This document shows, piece by piece, positions 1 to 9,423 of a stretch of DNA of 64,000 bases. Made by a program: the position numbers and the translations under genes. How positions within the stretch are numbered: position 1 is the first letter of the stretch; every line of letters begins with the position of its first letter. The notes below the pieces were generated by a model. That model did not search any database. It worked only from the letters and a program-made list of their open reading frames with translations, and was not told the DNA's origin. The stretch is from assembly GCF_003344625.1 (NCBI RefSeq), contig NZ_QPKJ02000005.1, positions 62,001 to 126,000 on the forward strand. The letters are read 5' to 3'. This DNA comes from Solirubrobacter deserti. GTDB lineage: Bacteria > Actinomycetota > Thermoleophilia > Solirubrobacterales > Solirubrobacteraceae.

Positions 1-1253
<1,253 letters not shown>

Positions 1254-1254
<1 letters not shown>

Positions 1255-1271
1255 GTGCGGGCACCCGCACC
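1254..1271 (+). terminator. Stem-loop after acsA
   Basis: A 7-bp perfect stem GGTGCGG/CCGCACC with a GCAC loop starts at the last base of the acsA stop codon. No U-tract follows, as is common in high-GC actinobacteria. It separates acsA from the secreted-protein gene. Confidence 0.5.
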
Positions 1272-1342
1272 CGAGAACTTCAGGGATAGGTTCGGGGCCG
1301 GGTGCCGATGTCACGGCGCCCGGCGGCGCCGATGATGGCGCC

Positions 1343-1837
1343 ATGAACCGACTCTTCCTCAGCCTGCTGGCTGCGCTGATCCTCACCCTGGCCGGGGCGG
1401 GCACCGCCTCGGCCGCCAACGCCCCGATGGGGCTCGTCATCGACGGCGGTGGCTGGTTCTCGGTCACCGACGAGGACGTCTGGAGCAAGGAATCCAAGAC
1501 GTGGAGCCTCGGCGGCATCACCGTCGGCGTCCTCGGGTCCGGCAACAGCACCTTCAACTACAAGTACTCGCGCTGCTACGGCGGTGAAGTGCGCGCCGAG
1601 CTCATCATCACCGGGTATCGCTGGAAGACGTCCACCGAGGCGACGGTCACCGCCCACATCGACCTGTACGAGGGGGCGAGCTGCGCGACGACCGACTTCG
1701 ACGGCCAGTCCGAGCTGTACACGTTCAACATCAAGATGGGCCAGACGATCGGCGTGTACCTGAACGCGATCAACGACCACGAGGACGCCGCCGACGGTGG
1801 GCACACGCTGTTCCGGCTGCGGGCGGTGCCCGCGTAG
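1343..1837 (+). CDS. Small secreted protein, member 1 of a local three-gene family
   Basis: A 164-residue protein with a clear Sec signal peptide (charged MNR start, leucine/alanine core, cleavage near TASA-AN). The mature part is predicted to be mostly beta and carries two cysteines in a shared block: C-x-GGEVR, about 30 residues, then LYEGASC. The same block is in the proteins at 7926-8444 and 9424-9963, so the three are paralogues. No known domain is recognised. There is no good Shine-Dalgarno; the ATG directly abuts a GGCGCC-gatgat-GGCGCC stem at 1325-1342. Role unknown; the cysteine pair could form a disulfide in the cell envelope. Confidence 0.75.
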   Translation: MNRLFLSLLAALILTLAGAGTASAANAPMGLVIDGGGWFSVTDEDVWSKESKTWSLGGITVGVLGSGNSTFNYKYSRCYGGEVRAELIITGYRWKTSTEATVTAHIDLYEGASCATTDFDGQSELYTFNIKMGQTIGVYLNAINDHEDAADGGHTLFRLRAVPA

Positions 1838-1856
1838 GGGGAATCCGTCCGTCGTG

Positions 1857-1881
1857 GTGGCGCGACCGTTCGTCGCGCCAC
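1857..1881 (+). terminator. Stem-loop downstream of the secreted-protein gene
   Basis: A 10-bp perfect stem (GTGGCGCGAC/GTCGCGCCAC, loop CGTTC) lies 20 bp after the stop at 1837. There is no U-run. It is either a terminator or the first of three structured elements in the leader of the DUF485-actP operon. Confidence 0.45.
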
Positions 1882-1912
1882 AACCACCGTCCGTCGATTG
1901 CGCGTTTCGATA

Positions 1913-1930
1913 CTTGCGCGGTCGCGCAAG
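1913..1930. promoter_or_regulatory. Palindrome CTTGCGCG-gt-CGCGCAAG, candidate operator
   Basis: Perfect 8-bp arms around a 2-bp centre, 37 bp upstream of the DUF485 start codon. Placement and symmetry suit a dimeric regulator site. It could equally fold as an RNA hairpin with a 4-nt loop. Confidence 0.4.
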
Positions 1931-1931
1931 G

Positions 1932-1957
1932 CTCCTCCAAATCGCTGCAAGGAGGAG
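1932..1957 (+). promoter_or_regulatory. Hairpin sequestering the Shine-Dalgarno of the DUF485-actP operon
   Basis: CTCCTCC (1932-1938) is the exact complement of GGAGGAG (1951-1957), with a 12-nt loop. The right arm is the Shine-Dalgarno of the gene starting at 1967. Folding would hide the ribosome site, so the leader could control translation of the symporter operon. The structure is read directly from the bases; a regulatory role is inferred. Confidence 0.5.
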
Positions 1958-1966
1958 AGAGACGCG

Positions 1967-2317
1967 ATGCCGGACTGGGAACGCATCGAGCGCTCGGACG
2001 AGTTCAGAGAGCTCGTCAAGCGCCGGAAGAGCTTCGTCGTACCCGCGACGATCTTCTTCCTCGCGTACTACATGGGCTTCATCCTGCTCGCGGGGTACGC
2101 GAGCGACTTCATGGGCGAGTCGGTCTACCAGGGGCTGACCGTCGGCTACTGCCTCGCGCTGACCCAGTTCCTGATGGTCTTCGTGCTGGGCATCTGGTAC
2201 CTGCGCAAGTCCGAGAACGAGTTCGACCCGCTCGCGGACAAGGTCGTCGAGGCGGCCGCGGAGGCCGAGGACGCGCGCTTCGTGCGTAAGGACGAGGGAA
2301 CCGGGGTGAAGGCCTGA
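1967..2317 (+). CDS. DUF485 small membrane subunit
   Basis: A 116-residue protein with two predicted membrane helices (about residues 26-45 and 60-82) and charged ends, the usual shape of DUF485 proteins encoded directly before ActP/MctC-type sodium:solute symporters. The ATG at 1967 was chosen because a strong GGAGGAG lies 9 bases upstream; starts further upstream would lie in the structured leader. Its TGA overlaps the ATG of the symporter by one base (TGATG), so the two are translationally coupled. It probably assembles with or stabilises the transporter. Confidence 0.85.
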   Translation: MPDWERIERSDEFRELVKRRKSFVVPATIFFLAYYMGFILLAGYASDFMGESVYQGLTVGYCLALTQFLMVFVLGIWYLRKSENEFDPLADKVVEAAAEAEDARFVRKDEGTGVKA

Positions 2318-3918
2318 TGGTGTCCCTCTTCGCTGAGGTCAACGTCGAAGCGCTGGTGATGGCGGCGATCATCCTCGCCATCACGCTCGGCATCACGTTC
2401 TGGGCGTCCAAGAAGGCGTCCAGCGCGGTCGGCTTCTACGCTGCCGGCCGGCAGATCACCGGCCGCCAGAACGGGCTCGCGATCTCGGGCGACTACCTGT
2501 CGGCCGCGTCGTTCCTGGGCATCGCCGGCCTGATCTTCCTGTACGGCTTCGACGGGTTCCTGTACTCGATCGGCTTCCTCGTCGCGTTCCTCACGGTCAT
2601 GTTCCTGCTGGCCGAGCGGATGCGCAACGCGGGCAAGTACACGATCGCCGACGTGCTGTCGTTCCGCCTGAACGAGACCCCGGCGCGCGCCGCCGCCGCG
2701 CTCGGCACGTTCGCGGTCGTCACCTTCTACCTGATCGCGCAGATGGTCGGCGCGGGCGTGCTGATCGAGAAGCTCGTCGGCATCAACTTCTCGCTCGCGG
2801 TGATCCTGACCGGCGTCTTCATGCTCTGCTACGTGATCTTCGGCGGCATGGTCGCCACCACGTGGGTGCAGATCGTCAAGGCCGTCCTGCTGATGGCGGG
2901 CATCTTCATGATGTCGGTGTTCGTGCTCGCGAAGGTCGGCTTCAACCCGGTGGAGCTGTTCAACCGCGCGGACGCGAACAAGGGGCCGGACTCGACCTTC
3001 TCGCTGGCGCCCGGCACCTACCTGCCGAAGCCGCTGGACACCGTGTCCCTGGGCCTCGCGCTCGTGCTCGGCACCGCCGGCCTGCCGCACATCCTGATGC
3101 GGTTCTTCACCGTGCCCAACGCCAAGGCCGCGCGCTCGTCCGTGGTCTGGGCGATGTTCATCATCGGCTTCTTCTACCTGCTGACGACGTTCATCGGCTT
3201 CGGCGCGCGCGCCTTCCTGGGCGAGGGCGGCGTGGAGGCCGCGGGCACCGGCGGCAACCTCGCGGCCCCGATCCTGGCCGAGTTCCTCGGCGGCGGCGAG
3301 GGCACGTTCGGCGGCTCACTGTTCCTCGCGTTCATCGCCGGCGTCGCGTTCGCGACGATCCTCGCGGTGGTCGCGGGCCTCGTGCTCAGCGCCTCGGCGG
3401 CGTTCAGCCACGACATCTGGTCCTCGATCGTCCGCAAGGGCAAGGACTCCGAGCACGAAGAGGTGCTCGTGGCGCGGATCGCCGCGTTCGCCATCGGCGT
3501 GATCGCGATCATCATCGCCGTCATCGGCGGCTCCGGCCTGAACGTCTCGTTCATGGTGGGTCTGGCGTTCGCGGTGGCCGCGAGCGCGAACTTCCCGGCG
3601 CTGCTGCTCGCGCTGAGCTGGCGGCGCTTCAACACGACGGGCGCGATCGTGGGCGTGGTGACGGGCGTGGTCAGCTCGATCTTCCTCGTCATCGTGAGCC
3701 CCAAGGTGTGGCCCGGCGCGGACACCGTCACGGGCTCGCCGATCGGCTGGACGCTCAACAACCCGGGCATCATCTCGATCCCGCTCGGGTTCCTCGGCTG
3801 CTTCCTCGGCACGATCCTCAGCAGCGGCAAGCCGTCCGAGCACAGCAGCTACGACGAGCTGTTCGTGCGCGCGGAGACGGGCCTGGGCTCCGAGCGAGCC
3901 TTGGAGAAGGTCGCCTAA
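2317..3918 (+). CDS. actP: Acetate/monocarboxylate sodium symporter, ActP/MctC type
   Basis: A 533-residue sodium:solute symporter (SSS family) with about 13 hydrophobic helices, full length for ActP. Family landmarks include FYAAGRQITGRQNG early, GDYLSAASFLG in helix 2, and GTAGLPHILMRFFTVP in the middle. It imports short carboxylates such as acetate, pyruvate or propionate with Na+ or H+. It follows the DUF485 gene with a one-base overlap, and acetyl-CoA synthetase lies upstream, which supports acetate. The substrate is inferred from context. The stop is only 11 bp from that of a second, convergent symporter gene. Confidence 0.9.
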   Translation: MVSLFAEVNVEALVMAAIILAITLGITFWASKKASSAVGFYAAGRQITGRQNGLAISGDYLSAASFLGIAGLIFLYGFDGFLYSIGFLVAFLTVMFLLAERMRNAGKYTIADVLSFRLNETPARAAAALGTFAVVTFYLIAQMVGAGVLIEKLVGINFSLAVILTGVFMLCYVIFGGMVATTWVQIVKAVLLMAGIFMMSVFVLAKVGFNPVELFNRADANKGPDSTFSLAPGTYLPKPLDTVSLGLALVLGTAGLPHILMRFFTVPNAKAARSSVVWAMFIIGFFYLLTTFIGFGARAFLGEGGVEAAGTGGNLAAPILAEFLGGGEGTFGGSLFLAFIAGVAFATILAVVAGLVLSASAAFSHDIWSSIVRKGKDSEHEEVLVARIAAFAIGVIAIIIAVIGGSGLNVSFMVGLAFAVAASANFPALLLALSWRRFNTTGAIVGVVTGVVSSIFLVIVSPKVWPGADTVTGSPIGWTLNNPGIISIPLGFLGCFLGTILSSGKPSEHSSYDELFVRAETGLGSERALEKVA

Positions 3919-3929
3919 CAGGCATAGGG

Positions 3930-5561
3930 TCAGGGGGACACCGGCTCCGGAACGTGCAGCGCCGCCATCACGGCGCTCACGTTCTGGGGCGGCCTGCGCA
4001 GCGAGATCACGATCATCGCCGCGAACGCGATCGGCACGGAGACGGCCGCGGGCTGGGTGAGGATGGCGCCCGCGGCCGTTTCCTGCGACACGTCGCCGAT
4101 CAGCCCTGCGGCGATCATGCCGGTCGCGACCGTCGCGCCGGCGAGCATGCCCGCCGCGGCGCCGGACGCCGTCAGGCGCGGCCACCAGACGCCGAGCAGC
4201 AGCAGCGGGCAGAACGTGCTCGCCGCGAGCGCGAAGGCCCAGCCGACGAGCACGCTGATGTCCACGTTCGGCGTGGCGAGCGCGAGCAGCGCGGGCGGCA
4301 GCATGCCGACCACGCTGACGATGCGAAAGCGCGTGCGTCGCTTGCGCGCCTTCCCGGGCACGACGTCGTGGGAGACCGTGCCGGCGATGCTCACCAGCAG
4401 GCCGGAGGCGGTGCTCATGAACGCCGCGAATGCGCCGGCGGCGACGATCGCGGCCAGGATGTCGCCCATCGGGCCGGGCCACGCGGCGGCCGGGACGCGC
4501 AGGACCACGGAGTCGGTGTCGCCGGTGACGTAGAGCTCGGGCGTGAACGCGCGGCCGAGCAGGCCGTAGACGGCGGGGAACAGGTAGAAGACGCCGAGCA
4601 GGCCGAGCACGCGCACCGTGGTCCGGCGCGCGGCGCTCCCGTCCGGGTTGGTGTAGAAGCGGACGAGGATGTGCGGTAGCCCCATCGTGCCCAGGAAGGT
4701 GGCGAGCAGCAGGCTGTAGATGAGGATCGGCGAGCCGCGGCCGGACTCCGCGACGGGGCGCGACCACTCGTCGCCGGTCTGGGCGTCGATGCCCTCGGCC
4801 ACGGGGAACGCGTCGCCGCGCGCCAGCTCCACACGGCTCACGACCCGCGTCTCGCCGGTGTCGGGGAACGTGACGGGCCGCGGCGCGTCGAGCTCGATCA
4901 CCATGGCGCGGTCCGCGCGGGGGATCTCCTCGCCGAACAGCGCCGCGCGAGCGGGGAGGCCGCCGAGGTGGATCAGCAGCAGCAGCGCCGGGAACGCGAT
5001 CGCGAACACCTTCACCCAGTACTGGAAGGCCTGCACGTAGGTGACGCCGCGCATGCCGCCGAGGCTGACGTTGAGCGCGACGATCAGGCTCACGAGCGCG
5101 ACGCCGACCCAGTACGGCGCGTCGGTGATGGCGCGCAGCGTCACCCCCGCGCCCTTGAGCTGCGGCACCAGGTAGCAGCCGCTGATCAGCAGCACGATGC
5201 CGGCGGCGAGCAGGCGCATGTACGGCGCGGGCAGGCGGGCCTCGGCGAAGTCGGGGATCGTGTAGGAGCCGAACCGCCGCAGCGGCGCGGCCACGAACAG
5301 CAGCAGCGTCAGGTAGCCCGCGGTGAAGCCGACCGGGAGCCACAACGCGCTGGCTCCGAACTTCAGCATCAGCCCGGAGACGCCCAGGAAGCTCGCCGCG
5401 CTCAGGTACTCGCCGGAAATCGCGGCCGCGTTCCACCACGGCGAGACGGCGCGCGACGCGACGAACAGGTCCGACGTGGTGCGGGCGAGCTTGACGCCGT
5501 AGGTGCCGATGCCGAGCGCTGCGCCCGTCACCGCGATCACGGCGATGATCGAGAGCGTCAT
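3930..5561 (-). CDS. Second SSS-family monocarboxylate symporter
   Basis: A 543-residue symporter related to ActP/MctC: LFVASRAVSPWWN near the N-terminus, GEYLSAASFLGVSG in helix 2 and MGLPHILVRFYTNPDG centrally. A periplasmic-type insertion rich in charged residues lies around residues 220-265, absent from the neighbouring ActP. It overlaps the upstream small membrane gene by ATGA, and both follow the LytS/LytTR genes on the same strand. Carboxylate symporters under LytS/LytTR control are known for pyruvate sensing in other bacteria. Pyruvate or another carboxylate is therefore plausible here but not shown by the sequence. Confidence 0.87.
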   Translation of the reverse strand: MTLSIIAVIAVTGAALGIGTYGVKLARTTSDLFVASRAVSPWWNAAAISGEYLSAASFLGVSGLMLKFGASALWLPVGFTAGYLTLLLFVAAPLRRFGSYTIPDFAEARLPAPYMRLLAAGIVLLISGCYLVPQLKGAGVTLRAITDAPYWVGVALVSLIVALNVSLGGMRGVTYVQAFQYWVKVFAIAFPALLLLIHLGGLPARAALFGEEIPRADRAMVIELDAPRPVTFPDTGETRVVSRVELARGDAFPVAEGIDAQTGDEWSRPVAESGRGSPILIYSLLLATFLGTMGLPHILVRFYTNPDGSAARRTTVRVLGLLGVFYLFPAVYGLLGRAFTPELYVTGDTDSVVLRVPAAAWPGPMGDILAAIVAAGAFAAFMSTASGLLVSIAGTVSHDVVPGKARKRRTRFRIVSVVGMLPPALLALATPNVDISVLVGWAFALAASTFCPLLLLGVWWPRLTASGAAAGMLAGATVATGMIAAGLIGDVSQETAAGAILTQPAAVSVPIAFAAMIVISLRRPPQNVSAVMAALHVPEPVSP

Positions 5562-5863
5562 TCGACGAGGTCGCGGAACGCTTCGTCGAGCCCGTCGGCG
5601 CGACGCTGTTCGAGCCAGCCGATGAAGAAGAACAGTGGGAACGGCGGGACGACCACGAGCCAGATCGGCACCGGGACGCCGAGCACCTGGGTGTCGTGCA
5701 GGCCGGGCAGCAGGTAGAGGATCAGCGGCAGCGCGCCGATCGCACCGCCGAACGCGACGAGGCTCAGAAGCGCGAGCCGCAGCTGCTCGCGGCGCAGGCG
5801 GCGCAGATAGACCGCGGCGTGGGCGGTCGCCTCGGAGAGGTCTTCGGAGGGGAGCCGGCTCAC
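5558..5863 (-). CDS. Small membrane subunit paired with the second symporter
   Basis: A 101-residue protein with two membrane helices (about 29-52 and 62-82) between charged ends, with the same topology and position as DUF485 partners of ActP. Sequence similarity to the DUF485 protein at 1967-2317 is weak to the eye. Its stop overlaps the symporter start by ATGA, and 37 bp separate it from the response-regulator gene upstream. It is probably an accessory subunit of the symporter. Confidence 0.7.
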   Translation of the reverse strand: MSRLPSEDLSEATAHAAVYLRRLRREQLRLALLSLVAFGGAIGALPLILYLLPGLHDTQVLGVPVPIWLVVVPPFPLFFFIGWLEQRRADGLDEAFRDLVE

Positions 5864-5900
5864 AGGACCACCCGTTCCGAGGGATTCCCTGACGGCACGC

Positions 5901-6599
5901 TCACGAGCGCAACCGCCGGCGCAGCTCGGCCACCTCGCGGCGGGCGATCGGGAGCTCGCCGCCGTCGGCCAGGATCAGCACGGCGGTGCCGTTGAGCTGC
6001 GGCCGGACCTCGGTCACGCGCGAGAGGTTGACGAGGTAGCGCCGGTGCACGCGGTGAAAGCCGTGCGGCGCCCAGCGACGCTCGATCTCGTTCAGCGTGC
6101 CGCGGACGAGGTGGCGGGCGTCGGCGGTGACGACGCGCACGTAGTCCCCGTGGGCCTGCAGGTAGAGGATGTCCGCGCGCTGGACGAGGCGTGTGCCGCC
6201 GCCGGGCGCGTCGACCGCGAGCGTCTGCGTCGTGTCCTCCGGCTTCGCCTCGATCCGCCCGAGCGCCTCGGCCACGCGCGCCTTGGACACCGGCTTGAGC
6301 AGGTAGTCGAGCGCGCGCAGCTCGAACGCCTCGACCGCAGCGGACTCGTACGCCGAGACGAAGATCAGCGCCGGCGGCGCCGCGAAGCGCCGCAGCACGC
6401 GGGCGAGCTCGACGCCGTCGAGTCCCGGCATGCGCACGTCGAGGAAGACGGCGTCGTAGTGCTCGCCGCCGGCGAGCGCGTGCAGCGCCTCCTCACCGGA
6501 CTCGGCCGTGTCCACCTCGGAGACCGACGGCTGCGCGCGCAGGACGCGGGCGAGGTCGTCGAGCGCGGGCCGCTCGTCGTCGACGGCCAGGATCTTCAC
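5901..6599 (-). CDS. LytTR-family response regulator
   Basis: A 232-residue two-domain regulator. The receiver domain (about 1-120) has the acidic pair D7/D8, phospho-acceptor D54 in FLDVRMPG, and K102 in LLKPVS. The C-terminal half is a LytTR DNA-binding domain (about 130-230), including LYLQAHGDYV and FHRVHRRYLVNL. LytTR proteins bind paired direct repeats rather than palindromes. It is encoded 43 bp after the sensor-kinase gene and just before the symporter module, so its likely targets include this operon's transporter genes. Confidence 0.92.
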   Translation of the reverse strand: MKILAVDDERPALDDLARVLRAQPSVSEVDTAESGEEALHALAGGEHYDAVFLDVRMPGLDGVELARVLRRFAAPPALIFVSAYESAAVEAFELRALDYLLKPVSKARVAEALGRIEAKPEDTTQTLAVDAPGGGTRLVQRADILYLQAHGDYVRVVTADARHLVRGTLNEIERRWAPHGFHRVHRRYLVNLSRVTEVRPQLNGTAVLILADGGELPIARREVAELRRRLRS

Positions 6600-6642
6600 G
6601 GGCCGCCCGCCTCCGGCGGCCCCGCGGCTTCGCCGCGCGCCG

Positions 6643-7821
6643 TCACGCCGCGCGCACCCCGGCGCGGAACTTCGGCACGAGCATCTTCACGACGGTCCCC
6701 TGTCCGGGCGTCGACTCCACCTCCAGACCGTACTCGGGCCCGAACGTCGACTGCAGCCGCGCGTGCACGTTCGCGAGCCCGATCCCGCCCGCGCGGCCGT
6801 GCAGCGCGGCGTCCGCCGCCTCGGCGTCCATGCCGGCGCCGCCGTCGCGGACGGTCAGCTCCACGTCGGTGTCGAGGTCCGCGCCGAGGATCTCCACGCG
6901 GCACGGTCCGACCGCCTTCTCCACGCCGTGCCGGACCGCGTTCTCCACCAAGGGCTGCATGCTCAGCACGGGCACGACCGCGGTGAGCACCTCGGGCGCG
7001 ACCGACACGCGCACGTCCAGCCGGTCGCCGAAGCGCGCCTGCTCGAGCCGCAGGTACTTCTCGACGTAGTGCAGCTCGTCGGCCAGCGTCACGTAGGAGC
7101 GGTTGCCGCGGAACGCGTAGCGCGTGAACTCCGCGAACTCGGTCAGCAGCTCGCGCGCCTCCTCCGGCTTGGTGTGGATGCTGTTCGCCACGGCCGCGAG
7201 CGCGTTGTAGATGAAGTGCGGCGAGATCTGCGCGCGCAGCGCCCGCAGCTCGGCCTGCGCGAGCCGCTCCTCCTGCTCGGCCAGCACGGACAGCTCGACC
7301 TGCGCGGACACGAGTGCCGCGACCTCGCTCACCACCCGCGTGTCCTCCGGCCGCAGCCGCCGCTCCGGCCCGTAGAACGCCGCCAGCCGGCCGATCCGCT
7401 CGCCGCCGACCATCAGCGGCGCGACCACCGTGTTCCCGAACGGCGCCGGCCCGCTGTGCACCTCCACCCGGCTCGAGTCCGGCAGCCAATCGAGCGCGTT
7501 TCCTAAAGAGGGACAGTCCCTCTTTAGCGACACATGTCGCGTTTCCGCCGGGAGGCCGTCGGCCGCGAGGACGGTCTCGCCGTCGTCGATCAGCACGCCT
7601 GCGGCCTGGGTGAGCGCGTGCAGGTGGCCGATCGCCTTGCCGGCCGACTCGCGCGTGAGCCCTTTGCGCAGGTGTGGGAGGGTCGCCGCCGCGGCGTGCA
7701 GCGCCGCGCGCACGCCCTCCTCGCCCGGCGCCAGCACCCGTCGCGGCGCGAGCAGCCGGCTGACCGCGAACACCGAGGCGCTGAGCACGACGCCCAGCAG
7801 CACGCCCAGGAGAACGTCCAC
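6643..7821 (-). CDS. LytS/YpdA-type sensor histidine kinase
   Basis: A 392-residue kinase with one N-terminal membrane helix (about 3-24), a GAF-like region (about 70-175), a His_kinase domain with phospho-acceptor H202 in AQISPHFIYNAL, and a GHKL ATPase domain with N-box QPLVENAVRHG and G-box GIGLANVHARL. It lacks the multi-helix 5TM LytS sensor, so the signal is probably read by the GAF-like part. The coding sequence holds a palindromic repeat at 7503-7540 that adds residues about 95-108 (RHVSLKRDCPSLGN) in frame, with codons unlike the rest of the gene. Start chosen as GTG/ATG-equivalent at 7821, directly before the membrane helix. Confidence 0.9.
   Translation of the reverse strand: MDVLLGVLLGVVLSASVFAVSRLLAPRRVLAPGEEGVRAALHAAAATLPHLRKGLTRESAGKAIGHLHALTQAAGVLIDDGETVLAADGLPAETRHVSLKRDCPSLGNALDWLPDSSRVEVHSGPAPFGNTVVAPLMVGGERIGRLAAFYGPERRLRPEDTRVVSEVAALVSAQVELSVLAEQEERLAQAELRALRAQISPHFIYNALAAVANSIHTKPEEARELLTEFAEFTRYAFRGNRSYVTLADELHYVEKYLRLEQARFGDRLDVRVSVAPEVLTAVVPVLSMQPLVENAVRHGVEKAVGPCRVEILGADLDTDVELTVRDGGAGMDAEAADAALHGRAGGIGLANVHARLQSTFGPEYGLEVESTPGQGTVVKMLVPKFRAGVRAA
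7503..7540. repeat. REP-like double palindrome inside the sensor-kinase gene
   Basis: CTAAAGAGGGAC (7503-7514) and its perfect complement GTCCCTCTTTAG (7516-7527) flank one central A. A second palindrome, GCGACA-ca-TGTCGC (7527-7540), follows at once. The AT-rich arms stand out in a GC-rich gene. Paired adjacent palindromes of this form resemble REP elements mobilised by RAYT transposases. No transposase is encoded here. The element sits in a weakly constrained part of the GAF-like domain and keeps the reading frame. Confidence 0.65.
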
Positions 7822-7925
7822 GGACGAAAGCTATCCGCACCCGACCCGTGCGGGAGCCCACACCCGCAAAGATCAGGGGGCGATCACCGATGCGCCGCGC
7901 ATCGCGGGCCACGAGCATGCGTCCC

Positions 7926-8444
7926 ATGAGAACGACACTTTCCCGGCTGCTCCTGACCGCCCTGACCGTCGCCGCCTTCGCGGGGCTCACGACGTCCGCC
8001 TCGGCCGCGTCGTGGGGCAACGAGCACGCCAAGGTCCGCGCGTACCTCGGCCACATCGGCATCACCGACCACGAGGGCAGCGGCAACCATGAGTACAAGC
8101 AGTACAAGTTCGACGGTCGGGTGTTCGGCAAGCTCTCGCCGACGAGCCTGAGCTTCAAGGCGTCCCCGGCCTACTGCGCCGGCGACGAGGTGCGGGTGCA
8201 CGTCGTCGTGACCGGCCAGACCTGGGTCAACGACCGCACCATGAAGGTCACCGCCCAGCTGGTGATGTATGAGGGCGCGAGCTGCAACAGCGACGACCTC
8301 GACGGCGTCAGCGCGCCGATCACGTTCAACATGCAGCCGGGCGACATGGCGACCAAGTACCTGCACGTCGACAACACGGACGAGGGCGGCGACTGGGCCG
8401 GCGCCTGGATCACGTTCGAGGCGCTCAAGGGCGTCGGGGTCTGA
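7926..8444 (+). CDS. Small secreted protein, member 2 of the local family
   Basis: A 172-residue protein whose signal peptide (MRTTLSRLLLTALTVAAF...) is nearly identical to that of the protein at 9424. The mature part carries the family block CAGDEVR then MYEGASC with two cysteines. I chose the ATG at 7926 because it starts the conserved signal peptide; an upstream in-frame start at 7848 would add an arginine-rich, non-conserved extension. A GATCAGG box 50-55 bp upstream is shared with the third paralogue. Function unknown; expected to be exported. Confidence 0.75.
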   Translation: MRTTLSRLLLTALTVAAFAGLTTSASAASWGNEHAKVRAYLGHIGITDHEGSGNHEYKQYKFDGRVFGKLSPTSLSFKASPAYCAGDEVRVHVVVTGQTWVNDRTMKVTAQLVMYEGASCNSDDLDGVSAPITFNMQPGDMATKYLHVDNTDEGGDWAGAWITFEALKGVGV

Positions 8445-8448
8445 GAGC

Positions 8449-9333
8449 ATGCGGCGCGCGATGCGCCGCGCTCCGTGGGTCCTGATCGCGTTCGTCCTGC
8501 TCGTCCCCACGCGGGCCGACGCCGCCTGTGGCGTCAAGCCCGCGCGGGCCGAGTACGAGACGCCCGAGGTCCAGGTCTACGCGCGCGGCTCCAAGCTCCT
8601 CGCCTGCCATCGCGCCACGCGGCGTGAGCGGCAGGTCGGGGTGCGTGTCAACGACGGTATGGGCACCGACGAGTCCTCCTACGTCAGCGGGATCGTCGGG
8701 CGGCGCTGGCTGTGGACGACGATGCACGCGTCGTTCGCCGAGTCGCCCGACGTGCGCGAGGACACGCTGACCGACCTGCGGACCGGTGACTCGGTCACGG
8801 TCGGCAACGAGGAGGCGGACGTGGTCGCGTTGCCGGGCATGCTGGTCTTCGCCTCCGACGAGGGCGTCACCGCGCACTTCAGCGACCGGCGACCCGTCGA
8901 GCGGCTGAGTGCGGAGCCGGCCTCGCACCCCGCGGGAGCCGGAGCGCGGCTGTACTGGACGGAGGGGACGACGGTGGCGCGCACGCGGGTCTTCACGCTG
9001 CCCGCGGGCGATCCGCCGCGGCCACGTCCGCTCGCCCGCACGGTCGGGCGCTGCGCGCCGCGGCGCGGCGCACGGCTGATCCTGCGCGACGGCAACCTGG
9101 TGGTGAGCCGCGCGGCCGGGGCGACGTGGGCGTGCCGCGGCACGAAGCAGCGCCGGGTCTCGGACTCGCCGGAGGTGACCGCGCTGACGCCGCGCCATCT
9201 GCTGCACCCTGGCGGCGTGTTCTCCGTCTCCGACGGCCGGCGGCGGACGCTGGAAGGCGCCGAGCCCGCGACCGACCTCACCACCCGCTACTGGCTCGAC
9301 GGGGCCGGCGTGCCGCAGCGCGCGGACTTCTGA
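8449..9333 (+). CDS. Secreted protein of unknown function
   Basis: A 294-residue protein with a signal peptide (hydrophobic stretch VLIAFVLLV, cleavage near ADA-AC) and repeated short beta-strand-like segments that may form a propeller-like fold. Two or more cysteines (LLACHRA, GRCAPRR, TWACRG) could form disulfides. It starts four bases after the stop of the second family member, so the two are probably cotranscribed. No family is recognised. A second in-frame ATG at 8461 is an equally good start. Confidence 0.6.
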   Translation: MRRAMRRAPWVLIAFVLLVPTRADAACGVKPARAEYETPEVQVYARGSKLLACHRATRRERQVGVRVNDGMGTDESSYVSGIVGRRWLWTTMHASFAESPDVREDTLTDLRTGDSVTVGNEEADVVALPGMLVFASDEGVTAHFSDRRPVERLSAEPASHPAGAGARLYWTEGTTVARTRVFTLPAGDPPRPRPLARTVGRCAPRRGARLILRDGNLVVSRAAGATWACRGTKQRRVSDSPEVTALTPRHLLHPGGVFSVSDGRRRTLEGAEPATDLTTRYWLDGAGVPQRADF

Positions 9334-9423
9334 GTTCGTCGCGCGGTCGGCGCCCGGGGACAAGGGCACGGATCAGTGAGGTGCCTGATGCCGGCGCCGA
9401 CGACGGCCGCGAGCATCGCCGGC

